In this document: positions 24,279-28,937 of the stretch, piece by piece
Numbering within the stretch: the stretch's first letter is position 1
How the letters are laid out: the number at the start of each line of letters is the position of its first letter
Origin: JANOQP01 sp044227705
Lineage (GTDB): Bacteria; Bacteroidota; Bacteroidia; Chitinophagales; Saprospiraceae
Direction of reading: 5' to 3'
DNA length: 28,937 bases
Assembly: GCA_044227705.1 (NCBI GenBank)
Contig: JBGAWE010000033.1
Coordinates: 1 to 28,937, forward strand
The notes under the pieces: model-generated
Told to the model about the DNA's origin: nothing
Seen by the model: only the letters and a program-made list of their open reading frames with translations
Database searches by the model: none
Made by a program: the position numbers and the translations under genes

Positions 24279-26663
24279 TCAGATTCGAATCAGCTTGAGC
24301 GGCGAGCCGCGCCTGCCGTCCACTTCGGGTTGGATGAAGTAGACGCCTTTCCTCCAATCTTTCCCGACCGAAACAGTTTTTTCAGCCGTGCCGACCGAGC
24401 GACGCTCGACAAGTCGCCCGGTCAAATCGAAGACCAGAAGGCTGGCCGACCGGGCCGTTTCGGGCAGCGAGAGAGCGATTTTCGTCTCGTCCGAGAAAGG
24501 GTTGGGCGAGGCGGCCATGGCCGCGATTGCCTCCAAGTTGCCGCCCGTCCCCAAGACCTTGCTCGACTCGCCGACCCAAAAGCCGTCGATGGCCGCCTCG
24601 ACGAGGTGGCCAGGCTGGTCGTCGGCGGAACGGAACCGGACTTGCATCATGTCCGTCGGGGCGATGAGGTTCTTCACCAAAATGGTGTCCGAGAAATTCC
24701 AGTTGCTCCCCGAGGTGTTGTGGGTGAAAAGCTTGACCTCCGTGAAGCCATTGGAAATCCAGCCCTCGATGTGGTCGTTGGGCGCGCCGCCCTGACCGCC
24801 TCCGTTGTAGAACCAGTAGTGGAAGCTGACGGCCGGGTTTTGATAGCCCGTGAGGTCCATCGTCGGGGAATAGAGGACGACCTCGCCGCCGTCGATGTCG
24901 TCGGTCGCGGCATTTCCGCCGCCGTTGCCGGAGGTGTAACAAAGGTTGCCGAGGTCGAAGGGGAGGTCTTGTTCCGGGTTGCACTGGTCGGAGCCGTTTG
25001 TCGTCCCGACGGGTTCGGCGCGTGTGAAAAAGCCTGTCGTCGCCGTCTGCGAGGTCGTCCAGCCGAGGTCGGCGAAGAAGTCGTCTTGATAGCCTTTCTC
25101 AAACTCGACCGTCAGGGCCGCCGTTGGGACAGAAACGTTGAGGCTGACGTGCCGATATCCCCATGCGCCGCCGAGCACTTGGTAAGCCCCGCCGAGCAGG
25201 CTCGAATAGTTGAAGTCGCCGCTTGAATTGGAGACAGTCTCGGTCTGCCCGTTCGCGTCTTGGAAGATGATTTTGGCACCGGAGACCGGCTTTCCCGTTC
25301 CTTTTTCAACCGCTTTCCCGCTGACGGCGAAGGTCTGCAGCGGCACGAGAGCAACATTGAGTGTCGTCACCTGGCCGTTCACGAGGTTGACGCTGTGGGT
25401 CTGCGAGACGTAGCCGATTTTGGAAAAGGTCGCTGTGTAAGTCCCCGCATCGACATATCCGGTTCCGTAGCTGCCGTTGTTCTTGGACAGCTTGGCCGCC
25501 ACGTTCGGCACCGAAAGGGTCACATTGACCGAACCGAGAGGGGCCGCGGTGTTTGCGTTCGTGCAAACGCCCTCCAGCCAGCAGGCCTCTTTGAAAGTCG
25601 GTGTGAGGACGTAAAGCCCGTCCTCGATGTTCGAGCAGACGAGGTTGCCGCTCGGGAGGAACGGGTAGACGCCCCATGTCCCGTTGAAGCCGCTGCCCTC
25701 GCCCTGCGGGTAGAGGTCGTAACGGGCGACCTCAACGAGATTCCAGGGCCGCGAGCAGTCGACGATGTTCACCCCGTCGCGATACCACGAGGTGACGGCC
25801 CAGCGGCCATCGCGGACGTGCGTGTTGTGGACGATGGAGCCACTCCCCGGCGTGGTCTGGAAGCGGTCGACTTCGGTGATGTTCGTATAGTCGCTGATGT
25901 CGTAGGAGGCCAGATAGCTGGCGTCCACCTCGTCGGTGGTGAGGAGGTATTTCCCGTCGCCACAGGGCCAGTTGTTGTGGGTGAAGTTGCCCGGCGTGTG
26001 CTGCGTAGCGAGCAGTTTGGGGTTCGCCTTATCTTTAAAATCAATGACCGAGAAATAGCCCGCATAGATGTGGCTTCCGTAGAGGGTGTCGTTGTTGACA
26101 TAACCGTCGTGGATGTAGTTGACGTTCCACTGCCCGACGTAGGTAGGGTTCATCGGGTCGGTCTTGATGTCGAGGACGACGTCGCCGATGGCCTGGTTGT
26201 TCGCCATCGTGCAACCGTAGAGGTGGACGAAACCGGCCGTCGTGTCAACGTGCAGCGCGTGGATGCGGCTCATCTGTCCGGCAATGGCTCCATCGCCTTT
26301 GTAGGTGTTGAAAGGTACGCCCGAGGCGGGAAGCCCTGCGAGATCGACGATTTGCAGGCCGCCCTTCGCCTCCGTCGTGACGAACGCCCAGTGCTTCCAG
26401 ACCTTGACCTCGCGCCAAGAGCTGTTCAGTCCGGGAATGAGATCGATGCTGACCGGCGCGTCGGGGTCGGTCACGTCGTAGATGCGCATCCCGGCCGAGG
26501 TGCCGATGAGGGCGTACTCGCGCCCGTCTTGTGCGTAGCCGCAGATGTTGGACGACTCCTCGCCCGGCAAGGCGACGTGCGACCGCTGCACAAGGTTGAA
26601 ATCCTGCGCCCAGAGGTTGAAGGCCCCGAGCGCGAGGGCCGCGATGAGTCCAATTCTTTTCAT
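24279..26663 (-). CDS. Choice-of-anchor-B/LVIVD-type secreted protein with T9SS type A signal
   Basis: The 794-residue protein has a signal peptide (residues 1-20, MKRIGLIAALALGAFNLWAQ). A region of about 345 residues of LVIVD-like propeller repeats follows (IGTSAGMRIYDVTDPDAPV, GYFSVIDFKDKANPKLLAT, SWYRDGVNIVDCSRPWNLVE), as in the choice-of-anchor-B family. Two carboxypeptidase-regulatory-like beta domains follow (about 370-520, with GTGKPVSGAKIIFQD). Then comes a jelly-roll-type domain (about 525-700, with GGEVVLYSPTMDLTGYQNPA). A type A T9SS sorting domain closes the protein (about 715-794, AASPNPFSDETKIALSLPE, LVFDLTGRLVERR, KGVYFIQ). The reading frame is intact. ATG 26663 is preferred to the TTG one codon earlier. 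It is exported and probably surface-attached; its ligand or activity is unknown. Confidence 0.9.
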   Translation of the reverse strand: MKRIGLIAALALGAFNLWAQDFNLVQRSHVALPGEESSNICGYAQDGREYALIGTSAGMRIYDVTDPDAPVSIDLIPGLNSSWREVKVWKHWAFVTTEAKGGLQIVDLAGLPASGVPFNTYKGDGAIAGQMSRIHALHVDTTAGFVHLYGCTMANNQAIGDVVLDIKTDPMNPTYVGQWNVNYIHDGYVNNDTLYGSHIYAGYFSVIDFKDKANPKLLATQHTPGNFTHNNWPCGDGKYLLTTDEVDASYLASYDISDYTNITEVDRFQTTPGSGSIVHNTHVRDGRWAVTSWYRDGVNIVDCSRPWNLVEVARYDLYPQGEGSGFNGTWGVYPFLPSGNLVCSNIEDGLYVLTPTFKEACWLEGVCTNANTAAPLGSVNVTLSVPNVAAKLSKNNGSYGTGYVDAGTYTATFSKIGYVSQTHSVNLVNGQVTTLNVALVPLQTFAVSGKAVEKGTGKPVSGAKIIFQDANGQTETVSNSSGDFNYSSLLGGAYQVLGGAWGYRHVSLNVSVPTAALTVEFEKGYQDDFFADLGWTTSQTATTGFFTRAEPVGTTNGSDQCNPEQDLPFDLGNLCYTSGNGGGNAATDDIDGGEVVLYSPTMDLTGYQNPAVSFHYWFYNGGGQGGAPNDHIEGWISNGFTEVKLFTHNTSGSNWNFSDTILVKNLIAPTDMMQVRFRSADDQPGHLVEAAIDGFWVGESSKVLGTGGNLEAIAAMAASPNPFSDETKIALSLPETARSASLLVFDLTGRLVERRSVGTAEKTVSVGKDWRKGVYFIQPEVDGRRGSPLKLIRI

Positions 26664-26722
26664 CAAAAAGAGGTGTTGGTTTGAAAGTGAAGAGCTGATG
26701 GAAGGCCGCCAGCGGCGGCGGG

Positions 26723-26730
26723 CAAAACTA
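26723..26730 (-). promoter_or_regulatory. -7 box upstream of the choice-of-anchor gene
   Basis: On the minus strand the sequence reads TAGTTTTG, a full match to TAnnTTTG, 60 bases before the start at 26663. It touches the end of the upstream thioesterase gene. No clear -33 element was found. Confidence 0.45.
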
Positions 26731-26732
26731 CT

Positions 26733-27179
26733 TCAACCCCTCGGCCGCGATTCCTTCATGTCAACAATCGCCACCGTCAAGCGGCTAATACAGGACAGAT
26801 TCCCTTTTTCGTCGTGAATCTCAATGGACCAGACATGGATAGAGCGCCCAATCTTGATCGGCCGAACCGTCCCGACGACCCAGCCGCCCTCCTTCACGCT
26901 TGAGAGATGGTTGGCGTTTACCTCGAGGCCGACGGCCATTTTGCCCGAACCGGGTTCCAAGGAGAGATGGGAGGCGACGCTGCCCAGCGTCTCCGCCAAA
27001 ACAACGTTCGCGCCGCCGTGCAAGAGGCGGAACGGCTGCACGTGCCGCGCATCGACCGGCATACGGGCGCGGAGGAAGCTGTCGCCCGCTTCGATGAATT
27101 CGATGGAGAGGGTCTCGTTGAGCGTGTTCCTAGAAAAGTGGTTGAGAGAGGCCAGGTCGACGGGTTGCTTCCAGAGCAT
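26733..27179 (-). CDS. menI: MenI/YdiI-like hotdog thioesterase
   Basis: The 148-residue hotdog-fold enzyme strongly resembles E. coli YdiI (MenI), which hydrolyses 1,4-dihydroxy-2-naphthoyl-CoA in menaquinone synthesis. Matching stretches include ARMPVDARHVQPFRLLHGGA, NVVLAETLGSVAS, AVGLEVNANHLSSVKEG and VWSIEIHDEKGNLSCISRLT. The catalytic Glu63 and the active-site His54 (LLHGG) fall at the same residue numbers as I recall for YdiI. The frame extends to 27212, but ATG 27179 (MLWKQPVDLASLN) matches the known N-terminus. Menaquinone is the usual quinone of this phylum, so the role fits; a more general acyl-CoA thioesterase cannot be excluded. No other men gene is nearby. Confidence 0.88.
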   Translation of the reverse strand: MLWKQPVDLASLNHFSRNTLNETLSIEFIEAGDSFLRARMPVDARHVQPFRLLHGGANVVLAETLGSVASHLSLEPGSGKMAVGLEVNANHLSSVKEGGWVVGTVRPIKIGRSIHVWSIEIHDEKGNLSCISRLTVAIVDMKESRPRG

Positions 27180-27330
27180 TTGCGGATGGTTTGTGTCTGG
27201 CAAAGCTCGCACTCCTTTTCGAGAACGTCGGAAGGGTCAAGACCTCCTCCGAGTCGGGAAACTACCTATTGCGGTTTGCTGAAGATATTTTGACCTCTCC
27301 GAGGCCTCCTCGTCGCAACAAGCTCGATGC

Positions 27331-28434
27331 TCAGTTCATCGAACTCCCCATGATGATGCCGCCGCCGATCACATCGTCGCCCTCATAAAAAACAGCGGAC
27401 TGCCCCGGCGCGATTCCTTTCACATTGGCATGGAAAACAGCCTCGACATGGTCGTCGGCGAACTGGTTGAGCGTGGCAAAAGCCCCGTCGTCGCGGTAGC
27501 GGACCTTGGTCACCGCTTCCGTCCCCGGCGAGACCTGTCCGTACTTCTGCAAATTCAACTTGCTGACAATCATCGAGTTGCGAATCAAGTCGCTCTCGCG
27601 GCCCAGCACGACGGTGTTCGTCTCCGGCCTGATTTCGGTCACGAACATCGGCTCACCCAGCGCGATGCCGAGGCCCTTCCGCTGGCCGACGGTGTAAAAA
27701 GGGTAGCCCTCGTGCTGCCCGAGCTTTTTTCCCAAAGTGTCGACAAAAAAGCCGCCCGCCACCTGCTCGTCCAGCCCGTCGATTCGGCGGCGGAGGAAGC
27801 CCCGGTAGTCGTTGTCGGGCACGAAGCAGATTTCGTAGCTCTCCGCCTTCTTGGCCAGTTCGAGGAAGCCTCGCTCGGCCGCCATTGCCCGGACAGCGGG
27901 CTTGGTCAGATGCCCGAGGGGCATCCGCGTTCGGTTGAGGCAGTCCTGCGAGAGGCCCCAGAGGACGTAGGATTGGTCCTTTTGCCGGTCGACGGCGCGG
28001 CTGACGTACCGCCTCCCGTCGAGTTCCTTGATGATTCCGTAGTGACCGGTGGCGATGAACGCGCAATCGAGCTGGTCGGCGCGGCGCAAGAGGCTCGCCC
28101 ATTTGATGTGGGTGTTGCACAGCACACAGGGGTTCGGCGTGCGCCCGGCCATGTACTCGTCGACGAAGTTGTCGATGACATAATCCCCGAACTCCTCGCG
28201 GATGTCGACGATGAAGTGGTGAAAGCCGAGGTGGACGGCCACCGCCCGAGCGTCGTTGATGCTGTCGAGCGAGCAGCAGCCCGTCTCTTTTTTGGAGCCG
28301 CCCGAGGTTGCGTAGTCCCAGGTTTTCATGGTCACGCCGACGACCTCCCAGCCCTCCTCGTGCAGCATGACGGCGGCCATCGTCGAGTCGATGCCGCCGG
28401 ACATGGCCACCAGGGCTTTTCCTAACTTGCTCAT
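27331..28434 (-). CDS. mnmA: tRNA-specific 2-thiouridylase MnmA
   Basis: The 367-residue enzyme installs the 2-thio group on U34 of tRNAs for Lys, Glu and Gln, using ATP and relayed sulfur. The PP-loop is at residues 12-17 (SGGIDS). The two catalytic cysteines are Cys106 in NPCVLCNTHIKW and Cys203 in ESYEICFVPDNDYRGF. The central and C-terminal domains show GQRKGLGIALGEPMFV and KVRYRDDGAFA. The C-terminal GQSAVFYEGDDVIGGG is typical. The long upstream open frame to 28902 is non-coding antisense; ATG 28434 (MSKLGKALVAMSGG) is the correct start. It is divergent from hemD with a 144-base shared promoter region. A TACCTTTG -7 box sits 22 bases before the start. Confidence 0.95.
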   Translation of the reverse strand: MSKLGKALVAMSGGIDSTMAAVMLHEEGWEVVGVTMKTWDYATSGGSKKETGCCSLDSINDARAVAVHLGFHHFIVDIREEFGDYVIDNFVDEYMAGRTPNPCVLCNTHIKWASLLRRADQLDCAFIATGHYGIIKELDGRRYVSRAVDRQKDQSYVLWGLSQDCLNRTRMPLGHLTKPAVRAMAAERGFLELAKKAESYEICFVPDNDYRGFLRRRIDGLDEQVAGGFFVDTLGKKLGQHEGYPFYTVGQRKGLGIALGEPMFVTEIRPETNTVVLGRESDLIRNSMIVSKLNLQKYGQVSPGTEAVTKVRYRDDGAFATLNQFADDHVEAVFHANVKGIAPGQSAVFYEGDDVIGGGIIMGSSMN

Positions 28435-28455
28435 GTTTTTATCTAAAAATTGGCC

Positions 28456-28463
28456 CAAAGGTA
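28456..28463 (-). promoter_or_regulatory. -7 box for mnmA
   Basis: The minus strand reads TACCTTTG, a full match to TAnnTTTG, 22 bases before the mnmA ATG. No -33 TTTG at the expected spacing was found. Confidence 0.5.
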
Positions 28464-28550
28464 GATCAACACGGAGACGCGATTCATCGCGGTTGTCCCG
28501 GCCAGTTGGCCTATGACCGACCGAGGCATGGACGCGATGGGTCGGGTCTC

Positions 28551-28558
28551 TACATTTG
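28551..28558 (+). promoter_or_regulatory. -7 box for hemD
   Basis: TACATTTG matches TAnnTTTG and lies 20 bases before the hemD ATG. With the mnmA box it defines a divergent promoter region at 28435-28578. Confidence 0.5.
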
Positions 28559-28578
28559 CCCAAATCAAAACAGCAACC

Positions 28579-28937
28579 ATGCGCATCTTCATCAGCCGCG
28601 ACCTCTTGCCAGACGAACCGCTCTCGCGGATGCTCGCCGCACGCGGCCACGAGCTGCGCGGTCGGTCGCTGGTTGTGTTCGAGCCGGTCGTTTTCGATGA
28701 AATGCCAAAGGCCGACTGGTTGTTCTTCTATTCGAAGAACGCCGTCCGCTTTTTTTTCCAAAACCTTGAAAATCAGAAACTTGTGCTGCCTCCCGTGAGG
28801 TTCGCGGCGATGGGGGAGGGGACGGCCACCGCCCTCGAAAAGCACCTCAACCGCCCGCCAGACTTCACCGGCGACGGCGATCCTGTCGGCACCGCCTCCC
28901 AATTTTTGGGCGAAGCCCGAGGCCAGAAAGTGGTCTT
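28579..28937 (+). CDS. hemD: Uroporphyrinogen-III synthase, 3'-truncated by the window
   Basis: The first 119 codons of HemD, which closes hydroxymethylbilane to uroporphyrinogen III in haem synthesis. Recognisable features are MRIFISRDLLPDE at the start, the strand-and-loop WLFFYSKNAVRFFF, and VRFAAMGEGTATALEKHL, corresponding to the conserved first-domain helix and hinge. The segment running to the window edge (GTASQFLGEARGQKVV) matches the second-domain entry. HemD is poorly conserved, so identification rests on these combined motifs. The frame is open at 28937. It is divergent from mnmA. Confidence 0.8.
   Translation, partial: MRIFISRDLLPDEPLSRMLAARGHELRGRSLVVFEPVVFDEMPKADWLFFYSKNAVRFFFQNLENQKLVLPPVRFAAMGEGTATALEKHLNRPPDFTGDGDPVGTASQFLGEARGQKVV

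Noticed and set aside
25260..26684. A 474-residue plus-strand reading frame
   Set aside because: It is antisense to the intact choice-of-anchor protein and has no signal peptide or motif of its own.
27180..27330. Terminator between mnmA and the thioesterase gene
   Set aside because: Only a five-base stem with a three-base loop near 27300-27312 and no T-tract was found.
27331..28902. MnmA with a 156-residue N-terminal extension
   Set aside because: The extension is antisense to hemD, has no recognisable domain, and ATG 28434 matches the family start.

Overview
The window looks like a piece of a GC-rich chromosome from the phylum Bacteroidota, probably a Saprospiria-like lineage. The basis is three proteins built for the type IX secretion system (one with a type B gliding-motility C-terminal signal, two with type A signals), a PorP/SprF outer-membrane partner, TAnnTTTG-type -7 promoter boxes and weak ribosome-binding sites. 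The lineage below phylum level is inference. No tRNA, rRNA, CRISPR array, transposase or phage gene was found.

Layout. 1-4.8 kb: the 3' part of a giant SprB-repeat adhesin followed by its PorP/SprF partner and a strong terminator. 5.1-6.6 kb (minus): a membrane glycosyltransferase and a small conserved-looking protein. 6.7-7.2 kb: a SlyD-type FKBP isomerase. 7.2-7.8 kb: a structured leader and a 58-residue peptide with a double-glycine leader, closed by a strong terminator. 7.8-10.0 kb: a TPR sensor histidine kinase. 10.1-13.1 kb: the three-gene proton-translocating NAD(P) transhydrogenase operon, whose gene junctions carry palindromic REP/REPIN-like elements. 13.3-17.5 kb: a badly frame-disrupted multidomain surface protein. 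17.6-19.6 kb (minus): a fasciclin-domain protein and a broken putative outer-membrane protein. 19.9-24.2 kb: a polyphenol oxidase with plant-like domain order, a trans-sulfuration PLP enzyme and adenine deaminase, closely spaced as one likely operon. 24.3-28.4 kb (minus): a choice-of-anchor-B-like surface protein, a MenI-like thioesterase and the tRNA thiolase MnmA. 28.6 kb to the end: the start of hemD, divergent from mnmA.

How the parts relate. The adhesin, PorP/SprF protein, 13.3-17.5 kb protein and 24.3-26.7 kb protein all point to T9SS export and cell-surface display. The transhydrogenase, adenine deaminase, MenI-like, MnmA and HemD genes are housekeeping metabolism. The small peptide plus membrane kinase is the most suggestive accessory locus, but no maturation or export enzyme for the peptide lies in the window.

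A key caution: reading-frame breaks are frequent and uneven. They occur at 2.7-3.0 kb and through 11.5-21.3 kb, while several genes of 1.1-2.4 kb elsewhere are intact. Some breaks sit in short homopolymer runs, as expected of uncorrected long-read error; the 13.3-17.5 kb gene has so many, plus an in-frame stop, that true decay is also possible. The apparent 884-residue oxidase/PLP-enzyme fusion is best explained by one such indel.
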